Positions 1 through 8,158 are shown, numbered from the stretch's first letter. The stretch is DNA of 16,169 bases from Candidatus Methanofastidiosum methylothiophilum (GCA_001587675.1 LNGD01000024.1:1-16169); one strand, 5' to 3'. Translations and numbers: made by a program. Notes: generated from the sequence alone by a model not told the origin.

Positions 1-264
1 TCCATAGCTTATATTTTGGAATTTTGTTGAATATACTTCTTTTAGTTCTATTTCAACTGGCTCAGTATAGTAATTAGCAATCAGAGAGGCCATTTTTGAG
101 GCTTGTATTATTTCCTGCGACGAAGCAGATTCGCCCACAATTATTAAAGAATTTATTCCTTCATTTCCATAGAAGAAATTATTTCCGAATGGTGAAGCAA
201 AGGCAGAGCTATTAAAAAATAAAATTGGTACTATAGATAGTATGACTAATATGAGTTTCTTCAA
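1..264 (-). CDS. S-layer-like exported protein, N-terminal part
   Basis: This is the first 88 codons of a gene that continues past the left edge. I chose a TTG start at 264 because a GGTGG ribosome binding site (270-274) lies five bases ahead of it and the frame opens directly with a signal peptide: MKK, then a hydrophobic run to about residue 21, ending SSAFA. After the signal comes a segment beginning YGNEGINSLIIVGE, then a stretch ASKMASLIANYYTEPVEI. A VVG-type strand followed by an alternating Ala/Ile helix is typical of the N-terminus of euryarchaeal S-layer proteins (the repeated 'deposit/assign' domain seen in methanococcal and thermococcal S-layers). Export is well supported by the sequence. 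The S-layer assignment is from family resemblance over a short stretch; another secreted protein with a similar domain is possible. Confidence 0.6.
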   Translation of the reverse strand, partial: MKKLILVILSIVPILFFNSSAFASPFGNNFFYGNEGINSLIIVGESASSQEIIQASKMASLIANYYTEPVEIELKEVYSTKFQNISYG

Positions 265-401
265 ACAATCCACCAATTAACGGGTATAACGTATTTGATT
301 AAAAACAATTGTATAATGGAGCTATAAAGACATTATGTAATTTAATAACAATACAAAGTAACATAACAATGGTATATTAAATAAAAATATTAGAAAGAAA
401 A

Positions 402-881
402 TTACTTTACGATTAGGACTGGGGTCTTACAATTTTTCACAACTATAGAAGCCACCTTACCCAAGGCATCCTTATGTGAACGGGAAAATCCATATTGCCC
501 CATTATGATAAGACCATATTTGCCCTCTTCAGCTTCTTTTAGGATTTCATCTGAAGGGTTTCCAGACCTAGCCTTTGTTTTTGATTCAAAACCGAATTTC
601 ATCAAAAGCTTGTAGGCATTTTCTAATATTTTTACGCTAACATCAACGGGTTTTAGATTTCTTAGCTCCTCAATAGTTTCAACATTCTTTAATTCGACTT
701 CCTTTAACTTCCTGACTTCTTCATCAAATTTTCTTTCATAAAATTTAAACTCTTCATGCACAGGAGGCATTACATACAACACAACTACTTCATGTTCCTT
801 TGCATTGCAAAACAACTGTGCGCTATAAGCTAATGCACTATCTGAATAAAAGGATCCGTCTGTACACATTAATATTTTCAT
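402..881 (-). CDS. UspA-family universal stress protein
   Basis: A 159-residue single-domain universal stress protein, the usual length for the family. It opens with MKILMCTDGS (strand 1 and the nucleotide-binding Asp-Gly). Near the C-terminus it has the ATP-binding signature G-2x-G-9x-G at Gly128, Gly131 and Gly141, followed by the family ending TPVLIV. The residue after the last glycine is Lys rather than the usual Ser/Thr. The start is well fixed: AGGTGAT overlaps the stop codon of the upstream permease gene, four bases ahead. The two genes are therefore almost certainly co-transcribed, permease first. UspA proteins often sit beside transporters in archaea and are thought to gate or sense them by nucleotide binding; that role here is inferred from context. 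The middle of the protein is charged and likely helical. Confidence 0.9.
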   Translation of the reverse strand: MKILMCTDGSFYSDSALAYSAQLFCNAKEHEVVVLYVMPPVHEEFKFYERKFDEEVRKLKEVELKNVETIEELRNLKPVDVSVKILENAYKLLMKFGFESKTKARSGNPSDEILKEAEEGKYGLIIMGQYGFSRSHKDALGKVASIVVKNCKTPVLIVK

Positions 882-885
882 ATTA

Positions 886-2322
886 TCACCTTATTGGCAT
901 ATACGGTATTAAAAATATCAATATAAGGTTTGCAATTAATGTTGATATTCCTCCTACCGCAAGTCCTATCCATAACCATTTCATAAAACTCATTCTATAC
1001 TTCTTTCGTTTTTCAAGTATTCCTAGTGCCACTATATTTGCGGTACTTCCTATCATGGTGATGTTACCGCCATAGCAACCGCCGAATAGTAGTGCCCACC
1101 ATAATGAAAAAGTTTGTATTCCTAGGTTATTAAAACTATCGACCACGGGAATTAAAGCTGCCACTAGAACTACATTATCCAACACGCTCGATCCAAGGGA
1201 TGCGAGCCATAGAATAATAGTTGTTAGTAATGGGAGACTACCGGCTACGTTCGCCACAGTATGCGCTAGAACGTCTGTAGCCCCTGTAAATTTCAAGGTC
1301 CCAACTTTTGCAAAAAGCATCATGAAAAATACAAGTGTCCACCAATCAACGTCTTTTTCAATATAGTCTCTGGCCTTATTTCTCTTCCACAACATCACAA
1401 GACTAGCCCCAACTAAAGAGGATACCAAAAGCAGTGTATTTGAGGGTAGGTCAAAAGCAGTTTCTAATCTTCTGTGCATTGCAATAAGAATTATTGTAAA
1501 AACAAAGATTCCCAAGCCTATTTTAAATTCACGCTTGTCTGGAACAAACTCCCATTCATTCTGAAAAGCAAGCTTATCAGTTGATCTAAGCTTTAATCTT
1601 ATTCTTGATTTAAACAAGTTAATGTCATTTCTATACCAGAAAAGTAGAATACCTATAGTAGCTATTAAGGATACCATTGCAACTGGGAAAGCCCAGATAA
1701 TAAAATCTTCAAAAGAAAGGTCACCGCGCATTGCAATTAATATCCCTATTGGATTTCCCAAGACAGTGCCGGAACTACCAATATTTGTAGCAAGCACACA
1801 TGAAATAACATAGGGTACTGGATTAACATCGAAGTAATCAGTTATTTCTAATAATACAGCTGTAATAAAAATTATGGAGGTAACTTCATCAATTGCCATG
1901 GCGAGAAATGCTGATAAAATGCAAAATACAATCAAAAGTAGATGCGCCTCAAATTTCGTGATTTTAATTATTTTAATCATAAGCCATCTAAAAAATCCGA
2001 CTTCTTTCAACATGCCCACAACTGTCATCATGCCTACAAGAAAGAGAATAACTTCGAGCGATGCGAACTCAATAAGATGAGGGATATCAAGTGTTTTTGT
2101 CAATAGTAAAGTAACTATCCCAATAAAGGCAATTGCAACTCTAAATCCCCAAAAAAGGAGGGTACCTACAACAGTCGCAGCAAGAATCGAGGAAGCTATT
2201 ACCTGATTTTGCTTGAGTCCGGCATAATCTAAAAGGATCGCAATCATTAGTGTGAATCCAACAAGTATAACCGCATCTCTTTTGATATTTACATTTCCAC
2301 TTCCTTCATATTCTTCTGCCAT
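886..2322 (-). CDS. ArsB/SLC13-type (ion transporter superfamily) permease
   Basis: A 478-residue polytopic membrane protein with about eleven or twelve hydrophobic segments and a cytoplasmic central loop (about residues 225-265, rich in Arg/Lys/Glu). The two inverted-repeat signatures of the ion transporter superfamily are visible. The first half has AIDEVTSIIFITAVLLEI followed by ATNIGSSGTVLGNPIGIL. The second has SSVLDNVVLVAALIPVV followed by GGCYGGNITMIGSTANIV. In many relatives the first copy reads D-N at the hairpin; here it is D-E. The fold predicts a secondary transporter for an anion or a sodium/proton antiporter (CitM/ArsB/NhaD relatives). Substrate cannot be read from the sequence. 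The ATG start has GGTGA four bases ahead. A UspA gene follows after four bases, suggesting a transporter with a nucleotide-binding partner. Confidence 0.85.
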   Translation of the reverse strand: MAEEYEGSGNVNIKRDAVILVGFTLMIAILLDYAGLKQNQVIASSILAATVVGTLLFWGFRVAIAFIGIVTLLLTKTLDIPHLIEFASLEVILFLVGMMTVVGMLKEVGFFRWLMIKIIKITKFEAHLLLIVFCILSAFLAMAIDEVTSIIFITAVLLEITDYFDVNPVPYVISCVLATNIGSSGTVLGNPIGILIAMRGDLSFEDFIIWAFPVAMVSLIATIGILLFWYRNDINLFKSRIRLKLRSTDKLAFQNEWEFVPDKREFKIGLGIFVFTIILIAMHRRLETAFDLPSNTLLLVSSLVGASLVMLWKRNKARDYIEKDVDWWTLVFFMMLFAKVGTLKFTGATDVLAHTVANVAGSLPLLTTIILWLASLGSSVLDNVVLVAALIPVVDSFNNLGIQTFSLWWALLFGGCYGGNITMIGSTANIVALGILEKRKKYRMSFMKWLWIGLAVGGISTLIANLILIFLIPYMPIR

Positions 2323-2340
2323 ATTTTCACCATAAATAAG

Positions 2341-2353
2341 TAATATATAAAAA
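2341..2353 (-). promoter_or_regulatory. TATA-like element of the permease/UspA unit
   Basis: Read on the minus strand this is TTTTTATATATTA, a good match to the archaeal TATA box. It lies about 20-30 bases ahead of the permease ATG at 2322. The predicted transcription start would then fall close to the start codon, so either the leader is very short or a second upstream element is used. Confidence 0.5.
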
Positions 2354-2446
2354 CAAGAGCATTTAAACTTATCTATGATTGCCGTGAAGATAATCGTTTA
2401 TTGATGATAATAAACTAATAAAAATAATAAATTAATAAAAAAAATT

Positions 2447-3265
2447 CTATTTCTTGCCGCCGCCATTGCTTCCGCCGTTACCGTTGTCACCGCTATTTCC
2501 GTTTCCATTTCCGCCTGCATTACTTGAGTTACCAGAGTTTCCCTTTCCTTCATTGTTCTTGTTACTGTTGTTAGAATTATTAGTTTTATCTTCCTTTTTG
2601 TCTTGAACTTTTTCTTTGACTCTTTCTCTTTCCTCTAATTTTTCTTGTAATTTTAGTTCATTCTGTTCCTTTAGCTGTGTTCGCGTGGCATCTTTTTCTA
2701 AGTATCTCTCTGTAGCCTTCAGTCTTGCTTCAAGCGAAGTTAATAATCCAAAAGCCCTACCAGTATATCCATCTTCTATTGCTAAAGATATTTTGTCAAG
2801 TGTCTTTGATATCTGGCTTAAGTGAGAGTAAACTGACTGTGGTAGATCAAAACTGTCTATGTAGTAAGAGGTTCCATCGACATCTGTAAAGTAGTATCCA
2901 TCTTCCTTTTCCTCAAAATAGAATTCATATTCGCCAAGGGTGCACATGCCTTCTTCAGAAACTTCTTCTTCAGCACCTTCATCTGTTGGTTCTTCAGATG
3001 ATTGTTCCTCCCCAGCTCCTTCTTCTGATTCTAGTGTAACTCCATAGAGAACAAATATTTCCTCTATGATCTCATAAAATTCATTTGCTTTTTCAGTAAA
3101 TTTTTCTTCAATGACTGAAGTTTCAGAAGTTACTTCTTCGATTTCTTCTACCTCTTCAAATGCAATTCCAGTTATGTCCTCAATCGTACTTTCGGCCAAT
3201 GCCGGAGCTATAACGCTTAAAATAACTCCTATCCCTATTAATAAGGCAATATATTTAGTTTTCAT
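2447..3265 (-). CDS. Exported acidic protein with Asn/Gly-rich tail, function unknown
   Basis: I do not recognise this 272-residue protein. It has a clear signal peptide (residues 1-24, cut after PALA). A Glu-rich acidic segment follows (about 25-108), then a short tyrosine-rich part (about 112-137) that may form a small beta unit. A helical stretch (about 141-192) leads into a highly charged Glu/Lys/Arg helix, possibly coiled coil (193-227). The protein ends in a low-complexity tail of Asn, Gly and Ser (228-270), finishing with two lysines. The tail contains Asn-X-Ser sites that could carry archaeal N-glycans. No transmembrane anchor is visible after the signal, so the mature protein should be secreted or held at the surface by charge. 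Transcription is probably leaderless: a TATA-like box sits about 25 bases ahead of the ATG and no ribosome binding site is seen. Confidence 0.75.
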   Translation of the reverse strand: MKTKYIALLIGIGVILSVIAPALAESTIEDITGIAFEEVEEIEEVTSETSVIEEKFTEKANEFYEIIEEIFVLYGVTLESEEGAGEEQSSEEPTDEGAEEEVSEEGMCTLGEYEFYFEEKEDGYYFTDVDGTSYYIDSFDLPQSVYSHLSQISKTLDKISLAIEDGYTGRAFGLLTSLEARLKATERYLEKDATRTQLKEQNELKLQEKLEERERVKEKVQDKKEDKTNNSNNSNKNNEGKGNSGNSSNAGGNGNGNSGDNGNGGSNGGGKK

Positions 3266-3289
3266 ACGAAAAATAATGCTAATTTCAAG

Positions 3290-3297
3290 TATTTAAA
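3290..3297 (-). promoter_or_regulatory. TATA box of the exported acidic protein gene
   Basis: On the minus strand this reads TTTAAATA. Its spacing to the ATG at 3265 (24 bases) places the transcription start at or next to the start codon, consistent with a leaderless transcript and with the absence of a ribosome binding site. Confidence 0.5.
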
Positions 3298-3320
3298 GCT
3301 TTCTGTAGCTTTATTTTAAA

Positions 3321-3416
3321 TTTAAAGTTTAATAATAGTTCAAAATAGTTTTTAATCTTTTATAATAGTTTATTTTATTATTTAAAAGTTTATAATAATT
3401 CATTTTAGTTTTTAAA
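3321..3416. repeat. Imperfect AT-rich direct repeat tract
   Basis: Two copies of a roughly 36-base unit lie 60 bases apart (3321-3356 and 3381-3416). Both run TTTAAA, then GTTTA, ATAATAxTTCA and TTAGTTTTTAA or a close variant. A third, poorer copy lies between them (about 3357-3380, TTTTATAATAGTTTATTTTA). The tract is nearly pure A/T with G only in the AGTTT cores. It sits between the promoter of the exported acidic protein gene and the end of the exported-protein pseudogene. It could be a site for DNA-bending chromatin proteins, or simply decayed sequence. Confidence 0.5.
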
Positions 3417-3515
3417 TTTATAAATTACCTTATACAATGTTTTAAGAACCTATAAGAATTAAATAATTAAAAATAAATTAAAAATGGAGATTGTATAAAA
3501 AGAGAATAAAAAAAT

Positions 3516-3910
3516 TTATTTTTTCTTACCGAAATCAAGTATTTTCATAAATGAGGCAAATGGATGAGATTTTAGAGTTATTGTAATTGGCCGAGTATTT
3601 GTAGAAGCCAAAGTTTCAAACATAATAGTTTAAACTTTTGTTGTTCTGTAAGTCCAGTAAGTAATGTTTTCATTTAAATAGTAAGTAGGGCCTGATACTT
3701 TAATAACTTTTCCTTTAGGTAAAGGGTAATAATCAACGACTGTTGGATAGCTACCATATTTTTTATCATAAGTTACAGTTAATTAGTTCCTCAACTTAAC
3801 AGTTGTTGGCGTTGCTATTAAATTAAGTAATGGCGAATTCATTGAAGCAACTCCAGATATACTTGCCAAAAAGAACAGAGATATAAAAATTGCAATTATT
3901 TCTTCCTAGC
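3516..3910 (-). pseudogene. Decayed small exported protein
   Basis: One minus-strand frame still reads like a protein of about 130 residues but is broken. It begins with an intact-looking signal peptide (AIFISLFFLASISGVAS), continues with a segment such as VTYDKKYGSYPTVVDYYP and KVSGPTYYLNENITYWTY, and ends KILDFGKKK at a stop at 3516-3518. The frame is interrupted by TAA at 3783-3785 and TAA at 3630-3632. The expected start has been lost: where MKK should be, the frame reads through TAG at 3906-3908, consistent with an ATG changed to AGG plus one deleted A. The Tyr/Thr/Pro-rich beta-strand pattern suggests an Ig-like secreted domain. I do not recognise the family. Several independent lesions argue for true decay rather than one sequencing error. 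Confidence 0.65.
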
Positions 3911-3989
3911 TATCACCTGCCGATATAGTCTGTTTGGTATAATGCTCATTAAAATGAGTATATTTGAGAAAAAGAGGAAATAAAATAAT

Positions 3990-5342
3990 TTAGTTCCTAA
4001 AGCTTGTAACTGATGCCGGGATCCTGCCCCCACGTTTCATGAATTTAGAGCAGTCAATCTTCTTTACAGGCATAATTGACCCTTCGCCAAGGAGCCCCCC
4101 AAAATGCACATAGTCCCCTTCCTTCTTTCCTTTGATTGGAACAAGCCTTACGCCGACAGTCTTGTTGTTGTAAACTCCTATGGCAATCTCATCTGCAATA
4201 ATCCCTGCAATAATCTCTTCTGGAGTGTCGCCTGGGATTGGCACCATGTCTAGCCCCACAGAGCAGACTGATGTCATAGCTTCAAGCTTTTCAATGTTTA
4301 TGTGCCCAGCCTTTGCAACTTCTATCATGCCCCTATCCTCAGATACCGGGATAAATGCGCCGCTGTACCCTCCGATACGTGAGCTTGCCATAATACCGCC
4401 TTTTTTCACTGCATCAGTTAGAAGTGCTAGAGCACATGTCGAGCCTGGGCCACCACAATGCTCTATGCCCATATCTTCAATGATCTTTGCGACGCTGTCC
4501 CCAACTGCAGGTGTTGGTGCTAATGATAGGTCAATAGATCCAAAGTCAACTTTCATTCTTTTGGCAACTTCTTCCCCAATTAATTCTCCGGCCCTAACTA
4601 TCTTAAATGATACACGCTTTATGGTATCGCATAGGTCCATGAAGTTCCCATCTGTCTTTTCTACTGCAGCTCTTACGACCCCAGGGCCACTTATACCAAC
4701 GTTGATTGATGCGTCAGAGTTTCCAATGCCGTGGTATGCCCCAGGCATGAAAGGTATATCCTCAGGTGCATTTGCTAAGACAACAAGCCTTGCACAGCCT
4801 GTGTCTGATATCTCAGAGGTCTTTTTGATTATCCAGCCCATCCTAAGGATCTCATCCATATTAATCCCGTCCCTAGTTGATGCGACAACTACAGATGAGC
4901 AAAGTCGCTCAGTTGCTTCCATAGCTTCTGGTATTGATTCAATGAGGATGTTGTCCCCTAAAGAAGCGGAGCGATGCACCAAAGCGGTGTATCCCCCAAT
5001 GAAATTGATTCCAAGATCTTCTGCAGCCTCATCCAAAGTTGTGGTGATCTTTACTGCCGCCTTCTTTGAGGGCATGCCAAGTGAATTAATTAATAGTGAA
5101 ATGGGTGTCACGGCTATTCTCTTATTGACTATTGGTATCCCAAAGTCCTCTTGCACCCCATTTACGATCTCGACAAACTCTCCAGCTTTGTCAATAAGCT
5201 TATCTGTTATTCTTTCGCAAGTATGGCCAACATCATTTTTAGCACAGTCCAATAGGTTAATACCCAAAGTGACCGTTCTGATATCAAGTCGCTCAACCTT
5301 TACCATCTTGATGGTCTCAAGAATCTCATCTGAAGTTACCAT
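3990..5342 (-). CDS. PFL/UPF0210 (DUF711) family protein
   Basis: A 450-residue cytoplasmic protein of the UPF0210 family, whose members resemble the pyruvate formate-lyase barrel fold but have no proven reaction. Visible family features are the opening SDEILETIKMV, the early stretch LDIRTVTLGINLLDC, the centre PGAYHGIGNSDASINVGISGPG, and the late motifs GGPGSTCALALLTDAVKKGG and SRIGGYSGAFIPVSEDRG. Length matches the family. I place the start at the ATG at 5342, because MVTSDEIL matches the usual family opening; a TTG at 5351 would add three residues and overlap the upstream gene by four bases. The partner gene directly upstream encodes an ACT-domain protein. This pairing is conserved in archaea and many bacteria, which suggests that the ACT protein binds a small ligand and controls this one. 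Confidence 0.92.
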   Translation of the reverse strand: MVTSDEILETIKMVKVERLDIRTVTLGINLLDCAKNDVGHTCERITDKLIDKAGEFVEIVNGVQEDFGIPIVNKRIAVTPISLLINSLGMPSKKAAVKITTTLDEAAEDLGINFIGGYTALVHRSASLGDNILIESIPEAMEATERLCSSVVVASTRDGINMDEILRMGWIIKKTSEISDTGCARLVVLANAPEDIPFMPGAYHGIGNSDASINVGISGPGVVRAAVEKTDGNFMDLCDTIKRVSFKIVRAGELIGEEVAKRMKVDFGSIDLSLAPTPAVGDSVAKIIEDMGIEHCGGPGSTCALALLTDAVKKGGIMASSRIGGYSGAFIPVSEDRGMIEVAKAGHINIEKLEAMTSVCSVGLDMVPIPGDTPEEIIAGIIADEIAIGVYNNKTVGVRLVPIKGKKEGDYVHFGGLLGEGSIMPVKKIDCSKFMKRGGRIPASVTSFRN

Positions 5343-5347
5343 ACACT

Positions 5348-5635
5348 TCAAACCCTGTGCATTCTGTCAAAAATTTCCTTCCTTTGAATTAGAAGATTTA
5401 TGTTAAGTTTGGTGCCTTCATCCTCTAGGTCCTTCTTTATCTTCTTAAAGTCATAGCCTGATGTGGATATATCGGCTATGGCAATCATTGAGAATACGCC
5501 GTCAAGAACGGTCTGGCTTAATTCTAGTATATTGACATTTAAGTCAGCCAATACCCGTGTAACACCTGCCACAATCCCAGGTCTATCGGCCGATAAAACT
5601 GTTATAACAATCTTTTCTCCAATTGGGTCTGCCAT
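5348..5635 (-). CDS. ACT-domain protein, UPF0237 family
   Basis: A 95-residue stand-alone ACT domain. The beta-alpha-beta-beta-alpha-beta pattern is visible: IVITVLSADRPGIVAGVTRVLADLNVNILE, then FSMIAIADIS and a lysine-rich second helix. The DRPGIVAGVT turn is the usual amino-acid-binding loop of ACT domains. UPF0237 proteins are this size. The stop (TGA, 5348-5350) lies within six bases of the ATG of the downstream PFL-family gene, and overlaps a possible TTG start of that gene, so the two are surely translated from one message. The likely role is a ligand-sensing partner of the PFL-family protein; the ligand is not known. Confidence 0.92.
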   Translation of the reverse strand: MADPIGEKIVITVLSADRPGIVAGVTRVLADLNVNILELSQTVLDGVFSMIAIADISTSGYDFKKIKKDLEDEGTKLNINLLIQRKEIFDRMHRV

Positions 5636-5697
5636 ATGTAAAAAAGATGTTTATTGTCTTAAAAAGTTAGTGGATAAAATAATAGAAAATAAAAAAA

Positions 5698-5991
5698 TTA
5701 TTCTTTTGGGTATAGCTTAAGTATCTTTAGTATTTGTACTATTGGAAGAGATTTATTTCTTGTTGGAGCGCTGCCTTGGTACTTTATTGTATAGTAGTCA
5801 TTGTTTGAGCCGTCATGAAGTTCTCCTGTTACTATGACGTTGTTTTGGGAGTCTGTTGCTACGCCATATGCGGTGTCATTGCCCCCACCGTTGTAAGACT
5901 TTGCCCATAAAACATCCCCATCTGCAGCATAGGCCGCTCCAATAGAGATTAAAAATATACATAATACGAGAATAGCTGTTATTTTTTTCAT
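5698..5991 (-). CDS. Small exported protein with a single SBBP-type repeat
   Basis: A 97-residue exported protein. I use the ATG at 5991 because GGTGAT lies five bases ahead of it; a TTG at 5997 is in frame but overlaps that site. The signal peptide runs to about residue 22 (ends GAAYA). It is followed by one copy of an SBBP-type beta-propeller repeat: WAKSYNGGGNDTAYGVATDS, then NNVIVTGELHDGSNNDYYTIKY. Known proteins of this kind carry many such repeats in several hundred residues; here there is one, then a short basic, hydrophobic end (SLPIVQILKILKLYPKE). A single blade cannot form a propeller, so this is probably a gene shrunk by recombination between repeats or truncated at its 3' part, although the reading frame is clean. 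Whether it is functional is uncertain. Confidence 0.65.
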   Translation of the reverse strand: MKKITAILVLCIFLISIGAAYAADGDVLWAKSYNGGGNDTAYGVATDSQNNVIVTGELHDGSNNDYYTIKYQGSAPTRNKSLPIVQILKILKLYPKE

Positions 5992-6093
5992 AATCAATCA
6001 CCATTATTCTCAAAAAATTTTTATATTTAATGGTATTTAAAATTTTTGGTTTTTCATGCCAAAATATTTAAGAAAATACAATAAAAAATAAAA

Positions 6094-8130
6094 TTATCTA
6101 ATTTTTGCACCGGTCTTTATTTCTTTATCAGCTTCTAAAAGTGAAACAAGCTTTCCATCGTCTGCGGCCAAAAGCATGGCTTCACTCTTTACACCGCGTA
6201 TTGTTGCTGGTTCAAGATTGCATATCGCCACTATCTTCTTTCCTACTAATTCTTCCTTCTTATAGTAACTCTTTATGCCTGCAACGATAGTTCTCTCTTC
6301 CCCAACATCAATCTTCATGACATATAGCTTGTCAGCCTTCGGGTGGTCTTCAACGGAGATTATCTTTCCAGTTCTTATATCAAGTTTTGCAAACTCATCA
6401 AATGGTATCATTGACTTTTCCTCCTTCTTTACTAGAGTCTTCTTCATTGGTGCTGGATTTTCAAGTTTTGCAATCTGCCTCTTTATCTCCTCATCAGGTA
6501 CTTTAAAAAATATTGGCTCTGGCTTTCCCAAAGGTTTTCCCTGCTGTAGCAGTAGCTTTGCGCTGTCATCCCAAAAAAACTTTTCTATGCCGATCTCCTT
6601 TAGCATTTTCTCTGTTGAGAACGGGAGGAACGGATTTAGGACCATTGCAAGTGTCTTTGCTAGTTCTAGAGATATGTAGATTGTGTTTGCTGCTTTTGCT
6701 TTATCGGTCTTAACTAGCTTCCACGGCTCCTTTTTATCAAAATACCTGTTGCAACTCTTTGCAAATGATACGACCTCTTTTAATGCATCCTTCATCTTAA
6801 ATACCTTTATGAGGTCTCCGACCTTTTTACCAATCTCTTCCATGTTCTTTATGGCTTCTCTGTCGTCATCATCTAAAAGGGATTGATTCATTTCTGGGAT
6901 TTTTCCATCAAAGTTGTTGAATGCAAATGTGATGCTCCTATGGACAAAATTGCCTATTATATCATTTAGTTCGTCATTTATTCTCTTCTGGAACTCTTCC
7001 CATAGAAAGTCTGAGTCCTTTGATTCAGGAGCTACTGTTGTGAGGTAGTATCTTAAGTAATCGGGAGGGAAGTCCTTTAGGAAGTCACCAAGCCATATAG
7101 CCCAGTTCCTTGATGTTGAGGTCTTCTTTCCGCCTATATTGAGGTACTCATTTGCCGGGACATCATATGGGAGTTTCCATTTTCTCCCTTCATACTCGCC
7201 GTACCCCAGTAAGAATGCCGGCCACATGATAGCATGAAAAGGTATGTTATCCTTACCTATGAAGTGGACGATCTTTCCGTCCAACCAATAATCTTTCCAT
7301 GCGTCCGGTTTGCCCTGCTTTTCTGCCCACTCCTTTGTTGATGAAACATACCCAATTACTGCTTCAAACCAGACATATAGAACCTTATCCTTTCCTTCTT
7401 CTAGTGGAACCTTTATACCCCACTGTAAATCCCTTGTGATTGCTCTATCTTGCAGCCCTTCTTTAATCCAGTTCAAGCAGAAGTTAACGACATTTGGTCT
7501 CCAGTGCTTGTTTGACTTCATCCAGGCCTCTAGCTCGTCCTGGAAGTCGCTTAGCCTGATAAACCACTGGAATGTTTCCTTTACTTCTGGCGTTGTGCTG
7601 CAGGTGATGCACTTTGGGTCGACAAGCTCAATTGGCTCTAATACTTTGCCGCAGACTTCGCACTGGTTTCCTTTTTGATCTGGGGCACCACATGCTGGGC
7701 ATGTCCCCTCGACATATCTATCCGCCAAGAACATGTTGCACTTGGGGCAGAATGCTTGGACAACAGTCTTTCTCTCAATGTGTCCGTTTTTCAAGATCTT
7801 CAAGAAAAAGTCTTGAGAGGTTTTATGATGAACAGGGAGTGATGTTCTTGAAAAGTTATCATAGGATATGCCGAGATTTTTAAAATCAGTCTTCATGTCC
7901 TCATAGTAAAAGTCAACAAGCTCCTTTGGCGTAACGCCATCCTTTAGGGCCTTTATCTCTATTGCCGTTCCATGTTCGTCTGTTCCACCTACATATACTA
8001 TATCCGCACCAGCTAGCCTATTGTACCGGACATAGGTATCTGCTGGAAGGTAAGCTCCCGCTATATGGCCTACATGGAGAGGGCCATTTGCATAGGGAAG
8101 AGCTGAGGTGACAAGTATTCTTTCTCTCAT
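6094..8130 (-). CDS. metG: Methionyl-tRNA synthetase with C-terminal tRNA-binding domain
   Basis: A 678-residue class I synthetase that charges tRNA-Met with methionine in the cytoplasm. The HIGH motif is HVGH (residues 19-22) after ALPYANGPL. The zinc-knuckle insertion has four CxxC pairs (CPKC, CPAC, CEVC, CITC, about residues 128-180), as in archaeal enzymes with two knuckles. The KMSKS loop appears as KTSTS near residue 335, the form common in archaeal MetRS. After the helical anticodon-binding domain, residues from about 575 on form an EMAPII-like OB-fold (FAKLDIRTGKI, HPKADKLYV, ATIRGVKSEAMLLAA). In some archaea this is a separate gene; here it is fused. The ATG has AAGGAG eight bases ahead (8139-8144) and a TATTAAATA box at 8150-8158. 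The gene appears to be transcribed alone. Confidence 0.97.
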   Translation of the reverse strand: MRERILVTSALPYANGPLHVGHIAGAYLPADTYVRYNRLAGADIVYVGGTDEHGTAIEIKALKDGVTPKELVDFYYEDMKTDFKNLGISYDNFSRTSLPVHHKTSQDFFLKILKNGHIERKTVVQAFCPKCNMFLADRYVEGTCPACGAPDQKGNQCEVCGKVLEPIELVDPKCITCSTTPEVKETFQWFIRLSDFQDELEAWMKSNKHWRPNVVNFCLNWIKEGLQDRAITRDLQWGIKVPLEEGKDKVLYVWFEAVIGYVSSTKEWAEKQGKPDAWKDYWLDGKIVHFIGKDNIPFHAIMWPAFLLGYGEYEGRKWKLPYDVPANEYLNIGGKKTSTSRNWAIWLGDFLKDFPPDYLRYYLTTVAPESKDSDFLWEEFQKRINDELNDIIGNFVHRSITFAFNNFDGKIPEMNQSLLDDDDREAIKNMEEIGKKVGDLIKVFKMKDALKEVVSFAKSCNRYFDKKEPWKLVKTDKAKAANTIYISLELAKTLAMVLNPFLPFSTEKMLKEIGIEKFFWDDSAKLLLQQGKPLGKPEPIFFKVPDEEIKRQIAKLENPAPMKKTLVKKEEKSMIPFDEFAKLDIRTGKIISVEDHPKADKLYVMKIDVGEERTIVAGIKSYYKKEELVGKKIVAICNLEPATIRGVKSEAMLLAADDGKLVSLLEADKEIKTGAKIR

Positions 8131-8149
8131 GATTATAACTCCTTTTTAG

Positions 8150-8158
8150 TATTTAATA
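8150..8158 (-). promoter_or_regulatory. TATA-like box of metG
   Basis: On the minus strand this reads TATTAAATA, 20 to 28 bases ahead of the ATG at 8130. A strong AAGGAG ribosome binding site lies between the two. The distance is short for a leadered message, so this is a moderate call. Confidence 0.4.

Noticed and set aside
2616..2825. A 69-codon plus-strand open frame inside the exported acidic protein gene
   Set aside because: Its Ser/Phe-rich product is the reverse of the Glu/Lys-rich helix on the other strand, a common shadow artefact.
3321..3416. A CRISPR-like array
   Set aside because: The repeats are imperfect, only two or three in number, nearly pure A/T, and the intervening sequence is a degraded repeat copy rather than a unique spacer; no cas gene is near.
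4180..5406. A 408-codon plus-strand open frame opposite the PFL-family gene
   Set aside because: It is the mirror of a strongly conserved minus-strand gene pair; its translation is Ser/Ile/Pro-rich without domain structure, and it has no ribosome binding site.
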